Shown here: piece by piece, positions 1-7,311 of the stretch
Layout of the letters: each line of letters begins with the position of its first letter
Numbering within the stretch: position 1 is the stretch's first letter
NCBI GenBank assembly: GCA_027858215.1
Contig: JAQIDD010000029.1
Span: 1-10,474, forward strand
Direction: 5' to 3'
DNA length: 10,474 nt
Source of the DNA: Candidatus Delongbacteria bacterium
Lineage (GTDB): Bacteria > Bacteroidota > Bacteroidia > Bacteroidales > ML635J-15
Notes under the pieces: generated by a model
Databases searched by the model: none
Told to the model about the DNA's origin: nothing
The model's input: only the letters and a program-made list of their open reading frames with translations
Program-made: the position numbers and the translations under genes

Positions 1-2239
1 CGTAGCCTTTTAGGGACGAAGAAGTAAGGTAATCTCCCGGCATGATATTACCATTCTCATTGGTAACATTTACCTGAACCCGGCCTGATAAACCAATCGG
101 TATTCCATTTTCAGGATTATTGACTAATATTGATGGAGATGATGAATGAACGCCAATAACCAATGGATCCATTTTTTTTGAAGTCACATAAGTCAGTTCA
201 GAACCTGTTTTATCCATTGATATTAAATCACCTGGAGTACTGGTTCCCTGTACTGGGAAAAATTCGGCTACATCACCAATCTGAGCGTTTGACTGAGCAA
301 AAACATGTCCCTCTGCATATATCCCTCCTTCTTCATAACCACTGCTGCCAAAATTAATATCATTACCGTAAATGGTAAAATCATACGCTCTGTATTCTCC
401 TGTTGAAGTTGAACCATCTTCCATTCCAACTAAACGAAATCTTACCCAACTGCTTGCCGGTACATTCGATAATGAATTTGAAACGGATGTCACAGTTGTT
501 AACCCATTTTCACTTCCGTCCATGTCATCATCCCAGGCAGGTGTGCTGGGTTGACTACAACTTTGATTGCAACCATCAACTGTAGCATTGTAACCGTTTG
601 TTGACCAGCTCGTGATTTTTGTGTATGTTCCATTGTTATCATAGTCCCATTCAAGATACACACCATCCCATGTGTCTTCCAGCGTACTCGCATGGCTTAT
701 TTCTACGCGTGTGTTGGATGTGTTCATTATTCCCGGGAACCATATATAAGGAGAATGTGCTGCCCTGTAATGTTCAGCACCTGTGTTATCAAATTTAATA
801 TAATTTGTACTATAACTCCATAAAGGCCCATCTGCATTATTGCATACCAAAAGGATATAATTCCAGTATTTATCAGAACCAAAATCAATGGAATAAAAGC
901 TAATGTTGTTTTGAGATACACCAGATGGTTCATCTGGGTTTCCAACAATTAAATAACCCGTTGTTTTTGTGTTGCCGGAAAAATATCCTGCCCAGTTGGT
1001 TGTGCCACCGCTTGCATAACCATACACTCCGTAATTGGTGCCAGATCCACCGGAAACGGTACCATACACGCCGTAATAAGTGCTACTCCCAGTTGGACTA
1101 ACTTTGCCGTAAACTCCCCTGTATCCTCCAACGAAATATCCACCGTAGCCATAATAATCTGTCGTTGCACATTCACCATATACGCCATAATTATCAGCAG
1201 ATGCTTCGGTGCTTGTAAAATACCCTCCATCATCAGTAGCACTTGTGGCAAAAGCTCCATAAGTTGAACTCCCCAGGTATCCGTAATTGTTGCCGGCAAA
1301 CCTGCCAAGTACAGCATAATCACCAGTGGTTCCTACATTGCCATACACGCCAACACCACCGTAGGTGCCACTTCGATAGCCCAGTATTCCGAATGCCCCT
1401 GTATTGTTAGCAACGCCCTGAATAGCAAAGTTGCCATCAGCAGAGGTGGGATGCATAACATCTAATGTTTGTGCATTCCCTGCATCATATACCCTTAAAT
1501 AATGGGTTGAATTTCCCTGCACTTCCAGTTTAGATGCGGGAGCGGTTGTTCCTATGCCTATATTGCCACCGTATTCAACGTGAAAAATTCCGTCTGTACC
1601 ATCATCATTATGTCCGAAAAACAAATCAGTCGTTGCTTCGGTACCTGTATTAATAGCTCCTAATGTCCAATAATGTCCGCCCTGTGTCCAGATTTTCATA
1701 AATTCAGATTGACCGTCATAATCACTGGTGCTGCCTCCAATGTGTACGTCTCCTTTTATATCCAAAGTTTGAAGCGGGGCACTATTATTGATGCCCACAA
1801 AGCCTTCATATGCATCAGCTACACCATTAATACGCATGTATTCGGTGTTGTTGGTTTTTATAACCAGGTCCAGGGTATCTGTGGTTCCCAAAAAGTTTGT
1901 GCCGGCAGTTGTGCCTGCATTTCCTGTAAGTGACCAGCCTTTATCAGAATCAAACAGCATGATCCAGTCCGGAGAAGCTGGTGTGCCTGAGTTATAATAA
2001 TAACCTGGGGTGTTATCGGTTTGAAAGATCAGGAGCCCTGTGGCAGGTGAACCAATGGCATCACGTTGGGCCATAGTCATCCTGGGAATAAGCATGCCTG
2101 CGGATGTGGATTTCACATCAAGCATGGCAGATGCATCAGCGTTTGAGCCATCGGTATTTATGGCTACGCCTTGTGACATGCCTGAATAAGCAAGAAGTAA
2201 AAATATCCCGGTCACAAATAATGCCAATTTATTTATCAT
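1..2239 (-). CDS. Secreted adhesin / tail-fibre-like surface protein, C-terminus cut by window edge
   Basis: The frame is open without interruption from the ATG at 2239 to the window edge: 746 residues, with the C-terminus missing. Residues 1-23 form a signal peptide ending in a short Ser-Gln site. Residues 24-100 carry the Bacteroidota surface-protein head (GVAINTDGS, then MLDVKSTSAGMLIPRMT and an ATGLLIFQTD strand), also common in proteins ending in endosialidase-type chaperone domains. Residues about 265-430 are rich in GVYG/GYF-type repeats, as in beta-helical or fibre proteins. Residues about 445-625 resemble the MAM-like jelly-roll module of secreted peptidases (DTWDGVYLEWDYDNNGTYT, then WVRFRLV). 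Residues about 643-746 match a widespread terminal domain containing GDVAEFFPV, GLSGRVQVNV and MPGDYLTSS. The likely role is cell-surface attachment or fibre formation, which is inference. The family's remaining C-terminal residues, and any self-cleavage or chaperone domain, lie outside the window. The gene is transcribed divergently from the GH18 gene. Confidence 0.85.
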   Translation of the reverse strand, partial: MINKLALFVTGIFLLLAYSGMSQGVAINTDGSNADASAMLDVKSTSAGMLIPRMTMAQRDAIGSPATGLLIFQTDNTPGYYYNSGTPASPDWIMLFDSDKGWSLTGNAGTTAGTNFLGTTDTLDLVIKTNNTEYMRINGVADAYEGFVGINNSAPLQTLDIKGDVHIGGSTSDYDGQSEFMKIWTQGGHYWTLGAINTGTEATTDLFFGHNDDGTDGIFHVEYGGNIGIGTTAPASKLEVQGNSTHYLRVYDAGNAQTLDVMHPTSADGNFAIQGVANNTGAFGILGYRSGTYGGVGVYGNVGTTGDYAVLGRFAGNNYGYLGSSTYGAFATSATDDGGYFTSTEASADNYGVYGECATTDYYGYGGYFVGGYRGVYGKVSPTGSSTYYGVYGTVSGGSGTNYGVYGYASGGTTNWAGYFSGNTKTTGYLIVGNPDEPSGVSQNNISFYSIDFGSDKYWNYILLVCNNADGPLWSYSTNYIKFDNTGAEHYRAAHSPYIWFPGIMNTSNTRVEISHASTLEDTWDGVYLEWDYDNNGTYTKITSWSTNGYNATVDGCNQSCSQPSTPAWDDDMDGSENGLTTVTSVSNSLSNVPASSWVRFRLVGMEDGSTSTGEYRAYDFTIYGNDINFGSSGYEEGGIYAEGHVFAQSNAQIGDVAEFFPVQGTSTPGDLISMDKTGSELTYVTSKKMDPLVIGVHSSSPSILVNNPENGIPIGLSGRVQVNVTNENGNIMPGDYLTSSSLKGY
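967..1354 (-). repeat. Gly-Tyr (GVYG-type) repeat region inside the adhesin gene
   Basis: Residues about 296-425 of the adhesin contain degenerate units with cores such as GVYGNV, GVYGEC, GVYGKV, GVYGTV and GVYGYA, interleaved with GGYF/GYFSG strands. Unit spacing is irregular, roughly 20-27 residues. At DNA level the units are diverged, so this is an old protein repeat and not a fresh tandem duplication. Such repeats form beta-solenoid shafts in fibre-like proteins. Confidence 0.6.
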
Positions 2240-2264
2240 AAAATATATACCTGAGTTTCATCAT

Positions 2265-2272
2265 CAAATATA
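2265..2272 (-). promoter_or_regulatory. Probable -7 promoter box of the adhesin gene (TATATTTG)
   Basis: TATATTTG on the minus strand matches the Bacteroidota -7 consensus TAnnTTTG exactly. It ends 25 bases before the adhesin ATG at 2239. I could not see a convincing -33 TTG box at the expected spacing. Confidence 0.5.
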
Positions 2273-2423
2273 ATCAAAATATTGTAATAAATCGAAAGTT
2301 TTAATGGAAAGTGAAGTGTATAATAACTCAAAAAAATGGCATTATATAGAAAATCCATAAAATATTAGCTTATGAAGGTTCTTATAAAATGGGGGCATGA
2401 TAAATGAAATCAAATAAAAGCCA

Positions 2424-2431
2424 TATATTTG
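2424..2431 (+). promoter_or_regulatory. Probable -7 promoter box of the GH18 gene (TATATTTG)
   Basis: TATATTTG, identical to the box of the divergent adhesin gene, ends 21 bases before the GH18 start codon at 2453. It matches the Bacteroidota TAnnTTTG consensus. The -33 element is not obvious. The rest of the 2240-2452 divergent spacer is AT-rich with no other feature that I recognise. Confidence 0.5.
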
Positions 2432-2452
2432 TAAAAAATCCGTTAAGTTAAT

Positions 2453-5400
2453 ATGCATTCAATCATAAAAATCTCCTTATTGAGCCTGTGTGGAATTTTG
2501 TTTTTGTCTATAGCTTATGGACAACAGCATAGATCTGTTCATCAGAAGGAACTGGAATATTATAATTCCCTGGGTTATACAGCAGAGGAATACTATGACA
2601 TCAACCAACCGTCACCAGTAACGTATGAAAAAATCAGCCGCCAGTGCAACTTGGAAAAAATTGTATTTGGATGGCATCCGTATTGGTGTAACGGGCTTGA
2701 AACCAATTATGACTGGTCTTTGTTATCGGATCTGTCGTTTTTTTCTTTTGAGGTGAATCCCGCTACAGGGACACCTTCCACTACACATGGGTGGGAAACC
2801 TCAACCATGGTGGATGAAGCCCTGGCAAATGGTGTGCGTGTGAATTTGTGTGTTACCCTGTTTTCTGATCATGCTACTTTCTTTGGCAGTCCATCGGCTC
2901 AGGAAACATTGATAGATACCCTGATATCCCTGGTTCAACTAAAAAATGCCAATGGCGTGAACATTGATTTTGAGGGGGTGTCAGCAAGCCTGAAACCTGA
3001 ATACACTGCTTTTTTGATTGACCTGTGTACACAGATGCACACAGAAATACCGGGTTCACAAGTAAGCGTTTGTACCTATGCTGTGGATTGGGGAGACCTT
3101 TTTGATGAAGCAGCCATTGATCCGTATATTGATTTCTATACCATCATGGGCTATGCATATTATTACAGCGGTAGTGCGGTTGCCGGTCCCACGTCACCTT
3201 TATACACATTCAATACGTTCAATTATAATCTTGCCAAGACAGTTAATTTCTACCTTTCACAGGGTGCCAGCAAAGAAAAGCTGGTGTTGGGACTTCCTTA
3301 TTATGGCCATGAGTGGGAAACCGAAAGTAGTACTATCCCATCAAATACAACAAGTTCTGTGGGCTCAAAAACCTATAAACTGGTAAAGAACAATACGTCG
3401 GGGAATTATTCCAATCCACAATGGGAACCCACTAGTCTTACTCCTTATTATGTGTTTAATGATGGTACTGAGTGGCATCAGTGTTTTTGTGATGATGAAA
3501 CCAGTTTAGCGTATCGGTATGATTTTGTGAATATGATGGATATAGCCGGTATTGGTATCTGGGCACTTGGTTATGATGACGGTTACACCGCGTTATGGAA
3601 CCTTCTCCGTGATAAATTTACCGATTGTGGATCGGTGCCTTGTTCAGGGACGTTTTATGATATGGGCGGGCTTGATGGAACATACTACAACAACAGTGAT
3701 TATACTTTCACTATTGCCCCCACAGGCGCTACCCAAGTCAGCCTTGAATTTCTGAGTTTTGATATCGAAGCAGGCAGCGGTTCGGCATGTGATTATGATT
3801 ACATCGAGATATTTGATGGGCCTGATACGGCATCTTCAAGCTTTGGCAAATTTTGCAACACAACAGGAAACCCTGGAATTATCACAGCTTCGGGCAATGC
3901 TTTAACCGTACACTTTCATTCGGATGGAGAAACCATAAACGAAGGCTTTGAAGCAGTCTGGTATTGCGTTGTGGATGACATACCGCCGGTTACCTCCGTT
4001 TCTGCTGATGACTGGCAGTCCGGAGATTTTACGGCTTATTTCAGCGACAGCGATAATGATACAGTGAAACACAGGTTTTATCAGGTATTGGATTGGGATG
4101 GCAATGAGTGGAGAGCCAATGGGGATTACGGTTACTTCAACGATAATTTTCAATCGGAAATTCATGCTGACTGGACATCTGTTGAAGGTGCCTGGGCAAT
4201 TGAAAGTCAACACCTTGTTCAGTCCGATGAGAGCAGCTCAAATACGAATATGTATGCGTCAGTGGAGCAGGAGGCAGGCAATGTGTATCTCTATCATTTT
4301 CAGATGAATATTGATGGTTCAGGAACCAATAGGAGGGCGGGCATGCATTTTTTCTGCAGCGACCCCGAACAATCGGGACGTGAAAATTCATACATGGTTT
4401 ATTTGAGGGCAGACCAGAATACCGTTCAGATTTATAAATTCATTGATAATTCATACAGTACCGGATGGTACACCACAACTGAAGCAACGGTCAATGCAGG
4501 CCAGTGGTATGATGTTAAAATCCTGTTTAATACCGTTACTGGTCAGATTCAGGTTTTTCAAGATGATGAGCTTGTGGCATCAGCAACGGATGCAGACCCG
4601 TTTGCTGCCGGTACAGCCATATCCTTCCGCACAGGAGAAAGCCATGTTCAGTATGATGATATTAAAGTATATAAAAATAGGGTTGATACGGTAATAGTGC
4701 TTGTTGGTGACAATGAGGAAGTGAGGTTTCAAAACACAGATGAATATTCACCGGCATGCAGGATAAAATCCATTGTTACGGATGAATCCGGTAACGTTTC
4801 CAGCCCTGAAGGTACAGATGTAAACATTGACTGGACCCCGCCTGAAAACATAGATGCGGTTAACGATGGCCCGGGAGTGGATATTGATACAACCTATACC
4901 GGCACTGAGCTTTCAGCCAACTGGCCGGTGCCTGCAGAGCCTCATTCATTCATTGATTTTTATGAATATTGCATTGGATTGTCACCCGGGGCAGATGATG
5001 TGGTTGGATGGACAAACAACGGAGCGGAGAATCAGATGACACACACAGGCTTAAATCTGATGCCGGATACCACTTATTACATCAGCGTGCGGGCGGTCAA
5101 TGCATCGGGTTTATCAACCCTATCCCATACCTCCAGCGATGGCCTTATGTATGTTGATCCCGGTAGTTTTACAGTGGCTGATTTTACCATTCAAAATACC
5201 GATGTGTGCGAAGGTGATCCTGTGGAGTTTATAAACCTATCGCAGAATTCCGATTCAAGTTTATGGATTATTTCAGGGCCTCAAAATGATACCAGCACAA
5301 ATGCTTCTCCTTTGATAGAACTGGAGGCAGGGGGGTATGATGTGATGCTTGTTGCCTATGGAGCCTTTTGCAATGATACAATAACACAACATGTTACGAT

Positions 5401-5923
5401 CAATACCATAGCCTTACCGACGGCTGATTTTCATGCCATGGATACCGATTTGGAATTGCCATCGGCCACTGCTTTTTTTGTTAATGCTTCTGCCCATGCC
5501 GATACATATACCTGGGATTTCGGGGATGGACAAAGTTCTGCTGATGTTGAACCGTGGCACATTTATGACAGCGAAGGCATATTTACGGTTAGTCTCGCAG
5601 CCCATAGTACGGATTGTGGCAACGATACAATGACCAGGATGGATTACATTACCGTCATTGATCCCGACGGCATCAATACGTTGTCAGGAAATTCAATTGA
5701 TGTTTATCCGAATCCTGTATCCGGCAGGGTTTTTATTCAATCAGACGGGTCTAAAATAAACAAAATATCTGTTTACACCATAAATTCAAAACTGTGTGTT
5801 TTAGCACAAGCCGATGCTGATTATGCGGAATTAGACCTTTCAGGCCTTGATGAAGGGTGTTATATGTTGGTTTTGGATACAGATAAAGGAAGAATCGTTA
5901 AAAAACTGGCAGTTTTACAGTAA
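2453..5923 (+). CDS. Secreted multidomain GH18 glycoside hydrolase with T9SS sorting domain
   Basis: The protein has 1156 residues. Residues 1-24 form a signal peptide. Residues about 68-390 are a GH18 (chitinase / YaaH-like) barrel: FGWHPYW at the first strand, NGVNIDFE at 167-174 as the catalytic strand (Asp172 and the likely acid Glu174 present), IMGYAYYY near 231, and GIGIWALGYDDG near 366. A CUB domain follows at about 397-505 (CDYDYIEIFDGP). A concanavalin-like module lies at about 560-743, set within a Bacteroidota segment beginning PPVTSVSADDWQSGDFTAYF. An FN3-like domain spans about 795-903, and two PKD-like domains about 908-985 and 990-1069 (TWDFGDGQ in the second). The tail at about 1075-1156 (IDVYPNPVSGRVFI to VKKLAVLQ) is a type A T9SS sorting domain, so export and surface attachment are expected. 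The substrate is probably chitin or another GlcNAc polymer, but peptidoglycan cannot be excluded. The gene is monocistronic, with its own promoter and a convergent neighbour. Confidence 0.9.
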   Translation: MHSIIKISLLSLCGILFLSIAYGQQHRSVHQKELEYYNSLGYTAEEYYDINQPSPVTYEKISRQCNLEKIVFGWHPYWCNGLETNYDWSLLSDLSFFSFEVNPATGTPSTTHGWETSTMVDEALANGVRVNLCVTLFSDHATFFGSPSAQETLIDTLISLVQLKNANGVNIDFEGVSASLKPEYTAFLIDLCTQMHTEIPGSQVSVCTYAVDWGDLFDEAAIDPYIDFYTIMGYAYYYSGSAVAGPTSPLYTFNTFNYNLAKTVNFYLSQGASKEKLVLGLPYYGHEWETESSTIPSNTTSSVGSKTYKLVKNNTSGNYSNPQWEPTSLTPYYVFNDGTEWHQCFCDDETSLAYRYDFVNMMDIAGIGIWALGYDDGYTALWNLLRDKFTDCGSVPCSGTFYDMGGLDGTYYNNSDYTFTIAPTGATQVSLEFLSFDIEAGSGSACDYDYIEIFDGPDTASSSFGKFCNTTGNPGIITASGNALTVHFHSDGETINEGFEAVWYCVVDDIPPVTSVSADDWQSGDFTAYFSDSDNDTVKHRFYQVLDWDGNEWRANGDYGYFNDNFQSEIHADWTSVEGAWAIESQHLVQSDESSSNTNMYASVEQEAGNVYLYHFQMNIDGSGTNRRAGMHFFCSDPEQSGRENSYMVYLRADQNTVQIYKFIDNSYSTGWYTTTEATVNAGQWYDVKILFNTVTGQIQVFQDDELVASATDADPFAAGTAISFRTGESHVQYDDIKVYKNRVDTVIVLVGDNEEVRFQNTDEYSPACRIKSIVTDESGNVSSPEGTDVNIDWTPPENIDAVNDGPGVDIDTTYTGTELSANWPVPAEPHSFIDFYEYCIGLSPGADDVVGWTNNGAENQMTHTGLNLMPDTTYYISVRAVNASGLSTLSHTSSDGLMYVDPGSFTVADFTIQNTDVCEGDPVEFINLSQNSDSSLWIISGPQNDTSTNASPLIELEAGGYDVMLVAYGAFCNDTITQHVTINTIALPTADFHAMDTDLELPSATAFFVNASAHADTYTWDFGDGQSSADVEPWHIYDSEGIFTVSLAAHSTDCGNDTMTRMDYITVIDPDGINTLSGNSIDVYPNPVSGRVFIQSDGSKINKISVYTINSKLCVLAQADADYAELDLSGLDEGCYMLVLDTDKGRIVKKLAVLQ

Positions 5924-5932
5924 AATGAGGGG

Positions 5933-5958
5933 AAGCCGGTTTTGTAATCCGGTGGCTT
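5933..5958. terminator. Imperfect hairpin just after the GH18 stop
   Basis: CCGG at 5936-5939 can pair with CCGG at 5949-5952, and AAG at 5933-5935 with CTT at 5956-5958 across a small bulge. It starts ten bases after the GH18 stop codon and has no strong T-run. It is a weak terminator candidate for the GH18 transcript. Confidence 0.3.
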
Positions 5959-5969
5959 TACACATATTC

Positions 5970-5994
5970 ATCCCACGATTCTGAATCGGGGGAT
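5970..5994. terminator. Hairpin between convergent genes, possible bidirectional terminator
   Basis: ATCCC and CGAT (5970-5974 and 5976-5979) pair with ATCG and GGGAT (5985-5988 and 5990-5994) around a five-base loop. This gives nine pairs with a single A/G mismatch. It sits midway between the convergent GH18 and peptidase genes, where a shared terminator is expected. No T-tract follows on either strand, so a classical intrinsic terminator is uncertain. Confidence 0.4.
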
Positions 5995-6032
5995 AAGTAT
6001 GAAAAGAATTCCGGCAATGCAACCAATCCGTA

Positions 6033-7241
6033 TTACATACCCATTTTTTTCCTGATATGTTTGGGAATGGCATCTTTATGAACTACCAGGTTCATGGTCT
6101 TGTAAGACACAAAAGCCCGTGAAGCAAAAAAGTACCCGTCATAAATATTATCGGTATCCCAGGAAATTTTGACTTTATAGTAAATGTTTCCTTCCTGGTC
6201 TTTGGCTTTGCCTGAGATCAGCATGCCATGATCATCGGTAGTTTGATAGTTGTTAAAAGCCTTCTGACGCATTTCCTGGGTGATGTCTTTTTCAGGTAAG
6301 ATTTCTTCAAAACTGTACAGTTTTTTTGTTTTTTCTTTATCATCAAGGTTTTTCCATTTGTCTTTTTCCAGACCATCAAGGTCAGGACGTTCCTCTGAAG
6401 GCACAATGGCAACACCGTTTTTCCATGAGAAGCCTTTTTCACTCACATCAGAACCCCAGGCTACTGTGTATCCGTTTTTCATAGCATTATCAAGCACAGC
6501 CAGCATATCTTCCATGGGCAAATTCCATGATTCTGTCCATTGCCAGTTATCCGGTATTTCAAGGATGAACTGTTCATAGAAAGGATGATGTGTGTAAGAG
6601 GTTATGTTGATATAATCGTCCATGTTTAAACCAAGGCCATCCGCAAATGTTTTAGGTGTATAACTTTTTCCTTCATAATCAAAAGCTTTCGGCACAATCC
6701 CCAGGTAAGCATCAAGAATACCATGGTATGCTTCTTTCCATGCCGTTGTCAGTTCTTTGTTTTTGTTTTTGTTTACAGCATCAACAAAATTATTCAGCAC
6801 CGCATCCAGTTCTCCATGTACATGATTATCGGTACCGTAATTTAACCCTTTGTATTCAGATTCAGGGAGCATGCCATAATGCTTGTACACATACAACACA
6901 TCGTAAAATGCACCGCCGCCGCCAAAGTTGGTTTTGCCGTGCATGCGTACATACTTGTCTGCTTTGTCTTCATAAGCTTTACGTACGACCCACATTTCTG
7001 ACAAATCGAATTCACCTTTATCAAGGCGTAACAGCTCTGATTCCAGCAATGCGAGACCGCTGTATCCCCAACATGTACCTGCCCGGTATTGGTTTTTTAC
7101 AGGTGTTGTGGGTAGGTCATGAATCATTTCAAATTCATAGGTATTTTCTTTTTCGTCTTTTCCTTTGTCTTCCTGTGCATGCAGGGGAAGTACGAATACC
7201 AATGCTGCAAATAACAAACTGAGTAAACTGATCTTTTTCAT
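6033..7241 (-). CDS. Secreted C1-family (bleomycin hydrolase/PepC-like) cysteine peptidase, catalytic Asn replaced
   Basis: The protein has 402 residues with a signal peptide at 1-22 (ending LHAQ), so it is exported to the periplasm or beyond. This agrees with the Bacteroidota branch of peptidase family C1B and not with the cytoplasmic PepC enzymes. Gln51 and the nucleophile Cys57 lie in QYRAGTCWGYS, and His338 in TDDHGMLISG. The third triad position is altered. The family usually has a KNSWG-like motif here, but this protein reads KVKISWDTDN, with Ile359 in place of Asn and Asp362 in place of Gly. A C-terminal tail with YKTMNLVVHKDAIPKHIRKKMG matches the family, and the length is normal. Activity may be reduced or lost, or two base errors may be present (AAT to ATT, GGT to GAT). 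The gene has its own promoter box upstream and converges on the GH18 gene. The start is the ATG after an A-rich leader. Confidence 0.85.
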   Translation of the reverse strand: MKKISLLSLLFAALVFVLPLHAQEDKGKDEKENTYEFEMIHDLPTTPVKNQYRAGTCWGYSGLALLESELLRLDKGEFDLSEMWVVRKAYEDKADKYVRMHGKTNFGGGGAFYDVLYVYKHYGMLPESEYKGLNYGTDNHVHGELDAVLNNFVDAVNKNKNKELTTAWKEAYHGILDAYLGIVPKAFDYEGKSYTPKTFADGLGLNMDDYINITSYTHHPFYEQFILEIPDNWQWTESWNLPMEDMLAVLDNAMKNGYTVAWGSDVSEKGFSWKNGVAIVPSEERPDLDGLEKDKWKNLDDKEKTKKLYSFEEILPEKDITQEMRQKAFNNYQTTDDHGMLISGKAKDQEGNIYYKVKISWDTDNIYDGYFFASRAFVSYKTMNLVVHKDAIPKHIRKKMGM

Positions 7242-7266
7242 GATATTTTGAGTTTTATGGTTGACA

Positions 7267-7274
7267 CAAAAGTA
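7267..7274 (-). promoter_or_regulatory. Probable -7 promoter box of the C1 peptidase gene (TACTTTTG)
   Basis: TACTTTTG on the minus strand fits TAnnTTTG and ends 25 bases before the peptidase ATG, the same spacing as at the adhesin gene. It lies in the 70-base gap after the DUF819 pseudogene, so the peptidase is probably transcribed on its own. No clear -33 box is visible. Confidence 0.45.
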
Positions 7275-7311
7275 ATATTTTCCACGTATTATTCATTTAT
7301 CATTATGTTAA

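Noticed and set aside
949..1323. 124-codon minus-strand frame overlapping the adhesin repeats
   Set aside because: It is a shadow in another frame of the continuous 746-codon adhesin. Its apparent repeats only mirror the GVYG-coding repeats.
967..1354. Repeat-rich DNA as a possible CRISPR array or tandem DNA repeat
   Set aside because: The units are diverged, irregularly spaced and in frame within a coding region. There are no identical repeats with regular spacers.
1..2239. Possible phage tail fibre, hence prophage
   Set aside because: The protein has a signal peptide and the Bacteroidota surface-protein head. No phage structural, lysis or integrase gene is next to it.
2361..2390. Possible operator palindrome in the divergent spacer (CTTATGAAGGTTCTTATAA area)
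   Set aside because: The symmetry is only a few bases long in AT-rich DNA and is not repeated at the other promoter.
6656..7222. 188-codon plus-strand open frame opposite the C1 peptidase
   Set aside because: It is antisense to a clear family member and is rich in His, Cys and Leu in a way typical of a shadow frame. It has no recognisable motif and no promoter.
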